From: Telopea speciosissima
Lineage: Eukaryota; Streptophyta; Magnoliopsida; Proteales; Proteaceae
Assembly: GCF_018873765.1 (NCBI RefSeq)
Contig: NC_057926.1
Coordinates: 47,855,043 to 47,919,042, forward strand
Direction: 5' to 3'
Length of the DNA stretch: 64,000 bases
The translations under genes and the position numbers were made by a program. The notes below the pieces were generated by a model, which saw only the letters and a list, made by a program, of their open reading frames with translations, had not been told where the DNA came from and searched no databases. This document shows, in pieces, positions 25,291-37,900 of this stretch (its first letter is position 1; every line of letters begins with the position of its first letter).

Positions 25291-25847
25291 TCCTCATAAG
25301 TTACGATTAGTTTAAGGTATGTTTTTAAGTTAACATTCCCAAATAGACCTTAAATTTACAGCCAAATCTTTGATAACATAGTATATGAGACAAGTAGTGC
25401 CAGCCAAAATTGAAAGACTAAAAAAATAAAGGGTTTGACCTTAGCAAAGAAAAATAGGCTTCCAAGAGAGGAGTATCTACCAGCTGAAAGAAATTCAGAG
25501 AAGCAACTGAATAGGCTTCCAAGAGAGGAGTATCTACCATGAGTCCTGAAATGTGAACTATGGATCCTTGACTGTGCATGGGAGATGCACAAACTCATAT
25601 ATTACCTGTGAATAGCCACCAGGCCACACATCTGATCTAGTTTCAAGCAATGAAAAAAGTGGAAGAGACCCAGAAAGCACAAGTAGCTGCATATGGGCAA
25701 TGGCAACACATCATCAAGCATACAGAAACACACACTATGCAAACCACTAACAAACAAAATCAGGAAATCACACATTTAGGCCATAAGTCAGAATAATAAA
25801 TACACATTTCAGCTGGATGGAAGTTGAAACTGATAAAGACTATATGC

Positions 25848-25853
25848 TTTATT
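25848..25853 (-). terminator. Polyadenylation signal of NPF8 copy 4
   Basis: AATAAA on the minus strand, 62 bases past the stop codon, in the position conserved with copy 3. Confidence 0.5.
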
Positions 25854-25914
25854 CATCAGGGCATGCTTTAGAATGTTTTCAGAATGATCTCCAGAATCCT
25901 GGAAAAGTAAACCA

Positions 25915-28900
25915 CTAAGAGGCTTTCTTGGATTTATATCTTGAAGCACAAAATACATAAAGTAGAAGGTTAAAAAAACTAAGACAAGCCAACAGCCAGA
26001 AGTAATAATCAAGATGCCCCTCATTTAAGTTATCAGGTATCCATCCAGGCTTTCCACCTCTAGTTGTTACACTTGTCACAATGATCAAAATTAGGGAGCT
26101 TAGATAATACCCCAATGCAGTTGTCAGAAGTGACAAGGCACTACATAAACTCCGCATGGCATCGGGTGATTGATCATAGAAGAACTCGAGTTGTCCAATG
26201 AAGGTAAAGACTTCCCCTGCCCCCACCAAGAAACATTGAGGTATTTGCCAGAAGATACTGATAGGTACCGGAACCCTATGATGAACCAAATCAAATGCTA
26301 TGGCAACCTCCAACCTCTTACGCTCAACCATGGCAGCTGCTGTCATGGCTAATATTGACAAGAGGAGGCCAATACCTATTCGTTGCAATTCAGAGAAGCC
26401 TCTCTCCTTGCCTGTGAACTTTCTTGCGATTGGGACAAGGAATTTTTCATAGATGGGGACCCATATGATAACACTGATAACGCCTGAAGTTGAAAGAGAT
26501 GCAGCAGGAATGGTAAAAGAACCAAGAGTTCTATCCATAACCATCCCTTGTTCCACAAACATGGTGGACATCTGAGCGTAAACAGTGGAGAAGAGTATGC
26601 TAGTAGCCCAGATAGGAAATATGCCTATCAGTAGCTTTAGCTCCTCCACTTGTGTAACCGTGCAGAGCCTCCATGGATTGGAGAAGTCCTCACTGTTAAC
26701 ATTTCTGTCTGACAGCACAGCAGCTTTATCAAGGAACCTGCAGCAAACATGAAGTTGTTAATATTTTATGGCAAAACTTTGCTGCCAAGGAAAGAAATGG
26801 AAACCAATCATAAAAAAAGGATAGTTCAAGTAATAGTGTGTGTGTGTGTATATACATATATTGGAATTTGTATTACTGTGAATTTTAATGATTATTCATT
26901 GGCATAGATGAAAGGAGGACATACTCAACAGGATATCTTCAAAGATTGATCATATTCGAGAAGTCAGTTATGATAATAAAGAAAATAAAGGACAAAATTG
27001 GAAAACCTAACAAACCAGGTATTTATTCTAGAAGATTAGATTCAGATTGTCTTCAGCTGCTAAACCTTTCCAAATCTAGATGTTTGCTTCTCCATTCCCT
27101 AATCTTAATGTCTTGTTGCATGAGGTGGCAGTTTACGTTCAAATTTCCTTCTTACCTTTCAATAGTTGTTCAAACACCATTAAACATAAGGTTATCTGGC
27201 GAATATAAAAAAATAGCTCACGCTGAGAGATGGAATAAAAATGTTACAGAGAAATTACTTCAGTTTATCACTATGCTCAAGTTTCCGACTCCCTTCAATA
27301 GCAGAGCTCTTGTCTGGTAACTCATACAGGAGACTACTGTCACAAGGGACCTCCAAATTCCACTTACGTAAAGATGAGACTAAGACCTGGCACATTCTCA
27401 CTAAAGGACTCCCTCCAGGTTTCTGGAATCTATAAAGGGGAGTGCCCAAAAAGAAACTTGCAATTGCAATGGCCATAAACAATGTGGGAATGCCAAATCC
27501 CAGACCCCAGCCTGCATTGTCTTGAATCCACACAATGAAACTACTTGATATGAGAGAACCAATGTTGATACAAAAATAAAACCAATTGAAGAAAGATCCT
27601 TTCTTTATTCTTTCGACTGGATCAGTATCATCAAATTGATCTGCTCCAAATGATGAAACACAAGGCTTTATCCCACCAGTGCCCAGCGCCATCAGATAGA
27701 GACCAAAGAAGAATATGGCCTGCTCAGCTGGAGTTGCAGGTGGGCAAACAAACCCCACACAAGTAGGAGGCTTGAAGACTGATGCTGACAGAGTCAATGT
27801 ACTCATTCCCTTGCAATTGAGGAGGGGGAATATACACACCAAAAAAAAGAAACCAGCATTAGTCACATAAGAAAGTATTCCAAGAAAAAAAAGAAGATTA
27901 GTCACTTAAGAAAGCATACAATGAATACCTAGAACAAACAGAAGAAGATAAATTCACTATGAATCAAGGAATATCATCTTTAGAGAATGCTGGGCACAAT
28001 GGTTGAGGATGACAAACTTCTTTGTGCCAGGAGGTAAAGCCCATTGAGGAAGATCGGTCAAGGTCCATTTTAGGAGTAAAACTTGAGCCGGACTCCACCA
28101 AACATGACAGACCCAACCCAATCTTTAGAATGAACTTGGCACTTAAGGAGCTCAAGTCTTGTGAAAGAACCCCAACTCAACATCATGTCAGATATGGACT
28201 TAGATTGAGATCTTGGCAAAACCAATCCAACCCAAACCCAACAATACATATATTATTTATCATAAACTGATGGTTATGGTGTTTGGATTAGGAATCCCTT
28301 GTGCTGGACCCATATAGGGTTAGTGTTAGAATATATGGGCCGGAATACCGTAGGGGTATTCTGGTCCTTTTTCCCACTTTTCTCCCACTTTCTCCCTCTT
28401 TATTTTCTGTTTTTATTATTCTGTAATTTGCCTTTTATTTCTGTATTTTTCCCCTTGTCGATCTCTATTAGAATAGACAAGGGGAGCACTCCTAGTTTGA
28501 CTAGGAGTGTGCATTCCCAGTTGTTTCTATTTCTGTTATTAGCACTCCTACTTTGATTAGGAGTTGTACTCTTTGATTCTATTACTATAAATAAAGGGCT
28601 AAGTGATAGGATTAATCACTTAAGCATTAATCAACTAGTTATTCTCTCAACATGGTATCACAGCCACGATTGATCTAACCTAAATTTTTTTTCCCCACCC
28701 TCCCATCGTGTTCTCTTCTCTTTGCCCTCTCTCTCGATCTCTTTTCTCTTTCTTCTCCTTGCTTCTTCTCCTTATCTAAGGGCAGCACTGCAGAGGTGAT
28801 CTTATGATCTAGTTGCTGCCCCTTCTCACCTCTTTTTTTTCCTAATTCATGACCTAATTTTCCTGTTCGATGGCTGCTGCTGGTTCCCTCTTGCGGAAAT

Positions 28901-31900
28901 TAGAGCTTCCAAATTTTATTGCAGATCAGGCCTGAGTTTATTGGGACTGCTTCTCCCTATATTGGAGCACTTCTGCGACACTGGACTGCTGTTTTCCAGC
29001 CTCATATTGGTACTGAAGACCCCTTCTCCCATTCGATCTCTTATTTCAGGGTTTTCCTACAACAAAACCCTGAGCCTTATCGATATTGGGATTAGGGCTG
29101 ATTACAGTTGCTGTTTCTTTTTGGTTTTATTCTTCATCCAAAGACATACCCTGCAGGCTCTTGGACTGATTCACCTGGCTTCATCTGCAGCATAGTTTTT
29201 TGGTTTACTCTCCCCCCATCGATTGCTCTTTTTTTTGGGTTTCTTCCAAACCCTAACTTAATCAATATTGGGGAGGGCTCCTTGTTTGCTGCTAGTTTTT
29301 TGGGTGGTGTGTTTTCCATCCCTGGTTTGGCTTCTTCAGTGGCTTTCTCTGCTGATCAGCTCCTCTCTGCACTATGGGTGACTCCACTGATATCTCCACT
29401 GCCACATCTGATCAGGTTACCAATGACAAGTCTGATTTTCGTGATCTCCACCCTAACCCTATCAAGTTAGACGGCAGCAACTATCTTCTATGGTCTCGAT
29501 CAGCCTCTTTTGCTATTGCTGGTCGTGGCCTCACTGATTATATTGATGGGATTATTCCTATGCCGACTACCCCTGGTGCTGCCCGGACTAAATGGCTAGC
29601 CCACAATGGTCTTCTTATGTCCTATTTGGTTGGTTCTATGACTTCAGATCTTGCACAGGGTTTTCTTTTACTTGATACGGCTTCTCAGATTTGGGCAGAA
29701 TGTAAGGAGACATATGGGCAGCTTGGTAATGATGCTCAGGTTTATGAGCTTCGCAAGAAGGTTCTTCATACTACTCAAGGGGACCTAACTGTGTCTAAAT
29801 ATTATGCCACTCTCCGCAGCCTCTGGCAGCAATTGGACCATTTTTCAGATTATCACCCTGATACCGCTGCCAACATAGTTGCATATAAGAAGCATGTTGA
29901 CAAGATTCGGGTTTATGACTTCTTGGCTGGGTTGAATGTTGAATATGACCAGATACGTGTTCAGGTGTTGGGCCATTCACCTTTTCCCACACTTAAACAA
30001 TCCTATGCCCTGGTCTCTTCAGAAGAAAACCGCAGGGCTGCTATGTTACATCCTCCTGTTCGGACAGATCGGCTCTCTAGACTGCTGCCCCTATTGGCAT
30101 AGTTCAAAATCTCGCGAAATCTCGATTGAGATTTCGGAAATTTCGGATATTTCGACCTCCTCGAAACGAAATGCCACCTCGAATAAAAAATATACAAAAA
30201 TTCGATCGAAATTTCGACCGAGACTGAGAAACAGCTCTGGTTTTGCACTTTTGCTTGGTTTTTGAAGGTTTTTGCTCATTTCTTCTCCATACTTCCACTT
30301 CCCACTTGAATCCTTGCCGCATCTACACCGGAATCACTTGGAGAACAAACTTCTTAGCACATCTGTGAAGCCTTTCCACTATTCCAGGTAAAACCATATT
30401 CTCAAAATTGAATTTTTTTAGGGAAATGCATGATCAACATGTTTGTTTGTGATGAAATAAATATATGTTAGACACCGGAAGCCGATCTACGACTTCACGG
30501 TGTCGAAATTTTTTTTTGGTATATATATTATTTATTTATTTTTCTGCTTCAAAAATTGGATTTATTTACAACAAAAATAAAAAAATAATAGGGGTTATGT
30601 ATATTGTATGGTGATGAATTAAATATATGCTAGACACCATTGGCCGATCTACGGCCTCATGGTGTCAAAAATATTTTTCTGCCAATAATTAATTATTTTA
30701 ATTTTCGGAAATTATAAAAAATATTTAAAATTTTCAAAAAAATAGCAAAAAAAAAGAAAAAATATGAGGTTTTTGTTTTAAAATTACTGAAAAATATCAA
30801 AATAAATTGTACATACTTCTTATTTGTTGCCCATTTACATATCTTTTCGATTTTGTTGTGCTAGGCCAATAATTATTTGAAAAATATTTAAAAAAATCAT
30901 TTTTAAATATGAGAAAAATATGAGGGTTAGGGGAAAAATACAAAATAGCTAGAAGTAAATTCTACATGTTGTTTTATTGCTGCCCATTTGCATAAAATTT
31001 TGGTTTTGTTGTGCTAGGCCAATATTTATGTGAAAAATATTTTTAAAAATTGTTTTTAAATATGAGAAAAATATGAGGGTTAGGGGAAAAATACTAAATA
31101 GTTATATACTTATATGCTTATCGAGTGGGCATTTCCGTGCCCCATCTTTTCATGTAGACAGCAGTCCATCTCCAGCACAATCAGAGCATGGTTCATCTCA
31201 TTCACATCCATATGGCGAAGGGCATTCTGGGCAGTACCCTTGGGGGCAGCAGCCTATATCTTTTCCATCCATTCCCAGTTTTGAGTATGACTCCCACTCA
31301 CAGGGATATAGTGGATCGTCTTTTGTGGATGACTTCTTTTCCTACCCTGGCTACCCAACCCACCAGCCGCAGCCGTACAACCCGTACATGCTCCCAGAGC
31401 CGTCATATGACTCATATCATAGTGGATCAGTGGGTAGTACTTCTTCACAGTTTGGTGACCTATATCCTAGGATAGGTTACCTTCAGCATGTTGATGATAC
31501 AGTTTACATGGCCACTGTGGATGAATACACTCGCTTCTTCTCCCATGCTATGACGTGGCATGCATTTGTCCTACAATCGGAGAGCAATACACGTCAGCTC
31601 CAGCGGACCATGAGTGGGGTTGATCCTGGACGACAGAGTAGTTATTATTAGCGAATTTGTAAACATTTGAGATGAATGATGACTAGTTGACTACTTGACT
31701 TGTAGCCTTGTAGGGGACAATTGGGGATATTGACATATTGTGATTTGGAATGTTTGATATCATCTTCTTAAATCTTAACTCTTAAGTTGTTATTTGTTAA
31801 CTTGTTATTGACTTGATGTCTTATGTACTTAATATTATGATTTATGCCTTAACTTATGAGTCATTATGTTTCCAACTTAGTTCCAAGTCAATTTACTTGT

Positions 31901-34900
31901 TTAATGTACAATGTGTATGTGTAAATGTGTAATTAACTAAGTTATACACTTATACATTAGGGTTCGACCGTACGTTGCTAATCAATGGTGTACATCCAAA
32001 ACACCATTTTGGGTGACTATTTTTGCAATTTGAATATTTAAATGTGTTTATATAGCCTAAAATAGGGTTTCCATGAAGTTTCAGGCCTTAACTTGGCCTA
32101 AAACCCACCGAAATGACCTATCGAAACATACCAGAAAAAACTACAATATTTCGACAGAAATATCCGAAATTTCGAATATTTCGGATATTTCGGTCAGCCT
32201 AAAATACCGAAACGAAATGAGTTCTCGAACTATGCCTATTGGTACGTTATCTGTTGGTAGTTCTACTTCCAGTCCTATTACATGTGACCACTGTCACAAG
32301 CCTTATCACACCAAGGACAAATGCTGGAAGCTTCATGGGAAATCGGCTGACTTTGAAGCCAAGCGGGCTGCCAAGAAAAAACCTAAGAGCAAGGTACATC
32401 AATCTGAATCTGTTGCTACAGCCCCAGCTACGGACATTGGTCTATCCCAGGATGATCTACAGGCTTTCCTGCGTGTACTAAGGTCTTCCGCTGCTGCGGC
32501 CTCTACTACTTCCGCTGCTACTGCCAATTCCTCGGCTCCTTCAGGTTCTTATTTTGCCCGGTCAGGTATCCCTTTTGGTGGTCATTGTGCTTCTGTAGCT
32601 TCCCATCCCTGGATAATTGATTCCGGAGCTACGGATCACATGACTGGCTCTTCTAGCTTATTTTATACATACTCTCCTACTTCTGGGAAAGACAAGGTCA
32701 AAGTGGCTGATGGTTCCCTTTCCTCTATCTCTGGAAAAGGGATCATCAACTGCACTTCAAACCTCCCTTTGTCTTCTGTTTTGCATATCCCTAATTTTAC
32801 TACTAACCTCCTTTCCATTAGTAGTATTACTCGTGATCTTAACTGCAAGGTAACCTTTTTTCCTTCCCATTGTGTTTTTCAGGATCTGGCGTCTGGGAAG
32901 ACGATTGGATTGGGTAAAGTTCACGGTGGGCTGTATCTGCTTGATGATGGTCATCTCTCTCCACCGGTAACTTCTCCACTACATCAGAACTCCTTGGTCT
33001 CTTCTGAACTGTACAAATGGCACTCTAGATTAGGTCACCCTCCATTAGGAATTTTAGCACATTTATTTCCTTCTTTAGTCACCAAATGTAATAAGGATAA
33101 CTTTTTTTGTGAAGCTTGTGTTCTGGCCAAACAGACACATGCAACTTTTTCTTTATCAAATAAAAGGAGTTCTTCTTGTTTTAATATGGTGCATTCGGAT
33201 GTTTGGGGACCTAATCGTAAGACCTCTATTTCTGGCCACCGTTGGTTTGTCTCATTTATTGATTGTCATTCTCGTAATACTTGGATTTATCTTCTTCAGT
33301 CTAAAAACCAAGTTTTTTCTTGCTTTCAACATTTTCATAAAATGATCCAGACCCAATTCCAGGCCACTCTTAAGGTTTTACGGAGTGATAATGGCACTGA
33401 ATATAAAGAATCCCAATTTCAATAGTACCTTGCTGATCATGGGATTATACATCAGACTAGTTGTGTTGATACCCCAGCCCAAAACGGTGTGGCTGAAAGA
33501 AAGAATCGCCACTTTTTGGAAGTGGCCAGAGCTTTAATGTTTGCTCGCCATGTTCCATCCCAATATTGGGGTGATGCTGTTCTCACTGCAGCTTACCTTA
33601 TTAATAGGTTACCTTCACGGGTTCTGGATTCCCGTAGCCCCGCTGACCTTTACTTAGTGATTCCTCTTTTGTGGTCCCTCCCAAGGTCTTTGGTTGTGTC
33701 TGTTATGCTAGGGATACTCATTCCCCTGGCAAACTTGAACCCCGAGGGTTGAGGTGTATTTTTTTGGGTTATTCTCTAACCCAGAAAGGTTACAAGCGTT
33801 ACCACCCTCCTACCCGTCGTACTATGGTCAGTATGGATGTGGTTTTCCATGAAACCCTTTCCTATTATTCTTCCCCGCCTCTTCAGGGGGAGCACTCTAG
33901 TGAAGATGTGGTTCATCCTCTTAGGTTTCCCTTCCCAGCATCACCTATAGCCACCAACCAGCCTCCCATAACTGCTGTTTAGCCTCCCGAGGTTGCTGTC
34001 CAGCCTCCCATGGCTGCTGCCTAGCCTCCAGTGGCTGCTGTCCAGCCTCCCGAGGCTGCTGTTCCTTCACCTGGGGGGATTCTAATACAAGGAGAGACCT
34101 TGGAAATAGGTGGTGGTAATGTTCCTACTGGGGGAGCCGACTCCAAGACGAGGACCATTCGTAACTTTCGGAGGACCATTGACAATTCCACCATTCTCAC
34201 TTATAACCGGAGATGTTCTAACAGAGGGCAGAATCGTCCACTGCAAGATCGATACCCATCCCATTGCCGCCTCAGGATCCAGATCCTCCTCCTAGTGAGC
34301 CCTCCTCTTCTCGATCTACCCATCGCACATTGCAAAGGTACCAGGACCTGCACTTTACATCCTATTTCCCGTTTTGTTTCTTATAGTTCTCTTTCTCCTT
34401 CTTTTCGTACTTTTGTTTCCTCCCTTTCTTCTGTTTCCATTCCTAAAAATTGGCAGGAAGCATCTACAGATGGGAAGTGGAAGGCAGCAATGTTGGAAGA
34501 AATGAGAGCATTGAACAAAAACAATACGTGGGATCTTGTAGCTCTTCCTCCAGGAAAAAAACCAGTGGGTTGGAAATGGGTGTTTGTGGTCAAGCAGAAG
34601 GCAGATGGTACAGTGGATCGGTACAAGGCACGTCTAGTTGCTAAAGGCTTCACTCAGACATATGGCATTGACTACCAAGAGACTTTCGCACCAATTGCAA
34701 AACTCAATACTGTCAGGGTATTGCTATCCTGTGCTGTGAACCTTGGATGGGATCTTCAGCAGTTGGATGTGAAGAATGCCTTCCTCCATGGTGAACTAAA
34801 AGAAGAGGTATATATGGACATTCCTCCAGGTTTTTCAAGTCCTGCTACCAAGGGTAAGGTTTGTCAACTGAAGCGTGCACTCTATGGCTTGAAGCAGTCA

Positions 34901-37900
34901 CCAAGAGCTTGGTACGGTAGATTTCACAGGGCTATGCTTTCAGTGGGCTACCAGCAAAGCAACGTTGATCATACCTTGTTCATCAAACGTATGGGTGATA
35001 GGGTTACTCTCCTCATAGTTTATGTTGATGATATTGTAGTGACCGGCAATGATGGTGATGAGATAAAAAGGTTGAAACTGTTTCTTGGCCGTGAGTTTGA
35101 AATTAAGGATCTGGGGACTCTAAAATATTTTCTAGGGATAGAGGTTGCTCGCTCTTCAAAGGGCATATTTCTGTCTCAGAGAAAGTATGTCCTGGATCTA
35201 CTATCTGAAACTGGGCTGCTAGGGTGTCATCCTTCAGACACTCCCATAGAAGCTACGACAAGACTCAAGGAGAAAGAAGGCACACCAGTTGACAAAGGTC
35301 GTTATCAGCGGTTGGTCGGCAAACTTATCTACCTATCTCACACTCGGCCAGACATTGCCATTGCAGTTAATATGGTCAGCCAGTTTATGCATAACCCTTA
35401 TTCTTCTCATATGGAGGTGGTTCATCGCATCTTACGATACTTGAAGCCTGCTCCGGGACAAGGAATTCTTTTATCTTCCAATGGTCATCTGAAGGTTGAA
35501 GCATACACTGATGCAGATTGGGCTGGTTCATGTGATCGGAAGTCCATCTCTGGATATTGCTCTTTTGTAGGAGGTAACCTCGTCACCTGGCGTAGTAAGA
35601 AATAGAATGTGGTGGCTAGGTCCAGTGCTGAGGCTGAATTCCGTGCGATGGCGCATGGCATCTGTGAATTGTTGTGGCTTAAAGGGTTGTTGCAAGATGT
35701 TGGGGTTGCTGTCCAACTTCCTATGATGTTATATTGTGACAATAAGGCTGCCATAAGCATCGCTCATAATTCTGTCCAACATGATCGTACAAAACATGTG
35801 GAGGTAGACCGACATTTCATCAAGGAGATACTTGAAGCTGGACTAATCTGTGTTCCCTATGTGAAGTCTACTGATCAACTGGCTGATGTGTTCACAAAGG
35901 GTCTGAGTGGCAAAGTGTTTCGTCCTTTTCTAGCCAAGTTGGGCATGTGCCACATCTTTACACCAACTTGAGGGGGAGTGTTAGAATATATGGGCCAGAA
36001 TACCGTAGGGGTATTCTGGTCCTTTTTCCCACTTTATCTCCCACTTTCTCCCTCTTTATTTTCTGTTTTTATTATTCTGTAATTTGCCTTTTATTTCTGT
36101 ATTTTTCCCCTTGTCGATCTCTATTAGAATAGACAAGGGGAGCACTCCTAGTTTGACTAGGAGTGTGCATTCCTAGTTGTTTCTATTTCTGTTATTAGCA
36201 CTCCTACTTTGATTAGGAGTGGCACTCTTTGATTCTATTACTATAAATAAAGGGCTAAGTGATAGGATTAATCACTTAAGCATTAATCAACTAGTTATTC
36301 TCTCAACAGTTAGCAATGGTTGACAGTCAAATTTGGTAGGGCCTGGGTTGGCCCTCAACCCACTGACCCTATTCATCCTACGCCTTTTCTCCAAACAAGA
36401 GAATGTTTTATACCAGTTCATGAATTAGTTAAATGAAATAAAATTTTAATTCATACATACAATGAAGTAAATTGTGGAGAAAACTGCAACTGTCCAGTAT
36501 TTTCCCCAATAAGCATCAGCCAAAAAGGCTCCAATGAGGGGTGTGATATAGCAAGTGCCTTGCCAAGTGTTAACATTTCTGGCAGCAGAGACATTTCCCT
36601 CATGTAGTTTGTGGGTGAGATAAGTAACAAGATTTTTAGCAATACCATAGTAGGCCAATCGCTCACAGCATTCGGTACCTGTAATTTACTTTAAAATAGT
36701 CACAAACTAAAATTACAAAAAACAAAGAGAGCAATTCTATGTGTTGGAATACCTAAGATGAAGGGGCATGCTTTCCAGTTTCCAGTGTTTGTTTTTAGGA
36801 TTCGATTTCCATTGATATCAACTGATCCATCTCCTGTGTACAATCCTCTATTTTGATTCTTTTATACAGAACAAACATTTGACATGGATGAGTGTAAGCA
36901 AATATAAGAAGATAATGCTGTTGAAGATTATAACGATCGTCATTTGTTATATGGGGATAATATGCAACAGTTGAGGGGCAAAATTTTGTGAAAAGTGTTA
37001 TAATTCCTAGAAAAATAAATTATTTTTGTTCACAAGTGGCTATATAGTACAGAAGATATTGGAAGTCTATACAATCGGGTTATCAAAAACAATTACAAAA
37101 TAGGAAAACTAGTTCAGATAGAGAGGAATATGACAGCAAGTTTTAACATTCTGTTTCAATGCAAACTTTATACCTTGGAAGTGCAAGTTATTTGTGGAAG
37201 GTTATAAACGTTACTTTAATATATTAAAAATTACGAAAAAACTACTAAAAAATATTCTTAAGCATTGAAAATCTTGCAGAAACTTCAAAAGTAATGGAAT
37301 AAATACCAACACAAATAGGAATCATTTTATGAACAAGCAGCATTTTGTAATAGCTTAAGTCATATCAATACTAAATACCAAGTGCCACATATTATTGTGA
37401 ATGCCCAGTATAGACATAAGAGAAGGACTATAGCCATGATCATGAAGTAATAAAAATCTAAGAAAATAGGACATGATAAAGCAATAAATCCACATAAAGT
37501 TACAATTTGGAGTCAGTATTTCTAAAGATTTTTCAAATGTCACATCATACAATACTTACAATCTAAGTCAACTAATCAAGCCTTATAACAAATTTGGATC
37601 AGGTAGATGAAACCTGTTCCTCCATTCCACTCTGTTTAGGAGCATATCCATTGTTAACTCAGAAGCATTCAGATTTTTTCCCACCAATTCAACCCAAGTT
37701 ATCAGCCTTTCACGTGTCCTTTTCATATCTTCATCCTCCACCATAAGAAACCTCACCAGCTCATTATTTCATCTCAAACCAACTCAATTAACTAGCCCTC
37801 ATTTTGCCACCTAATAAACTCTAATTGAGATGGTCCAGTTATTTGATATTTGTAACCCACCCTTTTTCGTGTATGGATTAGCTTTAGATTTTCTTTCACA

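Larger units (their letters stand above)
23453..25914. other. Intergenic region between NPF8 copies 4 and 3 (flank module F2)
   Basis: Holds the 5' flank of copy 3 (minus strand), then flank module F2 (23743-25290) with TATCGG-rich DNA, a CGAACTTTT array (24548-24930) and leader module L3 (24955-25195), a truncated MITE end (25197-25265), and the 3' flank of copy 4. That 3' flank contains a direct repeat of 'aggcttccaagagaggagta' (25457 and 25512), also present beside copy 3 at about 17007 and 17062. No gene is seen. Confidence 0.65.
29374..32500 (+). pseudogene. Copia gag, interrupted by a hAT-like element
   Basis: The frame from ATG 29374 shows the Copia gag N-terminus ([13 protein letters not shown]; then a UBN2-like region with [15 protein letters not shown]) and is open to 30097. 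It stops at the insertion 30098-32234 and resumes after the duplicated target at about 32235 with a zinc knuckle, [14 protein letters not shown] (C-x2-C-x4-H-x4-C, about 32285-32326). The two halves abut at the 8-bp target duplication. Gag packages the element's RNA. Broken as it stands. Confidence 0.88.
28324..36308 (+). mobile_element. Copia LTR retrotransposon, full length but decayed (TSD GTTAG)
   Basis: Direct LTRs (28324-28652 and 35979-36308) begin TG and end CA. The element is bracketed by a 5-bp duplication GTTAG (28319-28323 and 36309-36313); the same spot in copy 3 (about 19898) is an empty site. Downstream of the left LTR is a primer-binding site complementary to initiator Met tRNA; upstream of the right LTR is a purine tract. 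The order protease, integrase, reverse transcriptase, RNase H defines the Copia (Ty1) superfamily. It is inactive as it stands: gag is split by a hAT-like element, and pol has four in-frame TAG codons and at least one frameshift. The two LTRs differ at four bases plus one 1-base gap over about 330, so insertion is recent. Confidence 0.95.

Noticed and set aside
28299..29470. Short frames in the Copia LTR and leader
   Set aside because: They lie in the LTR and untranslated leader before gag and overlap each other; none resembles gag.
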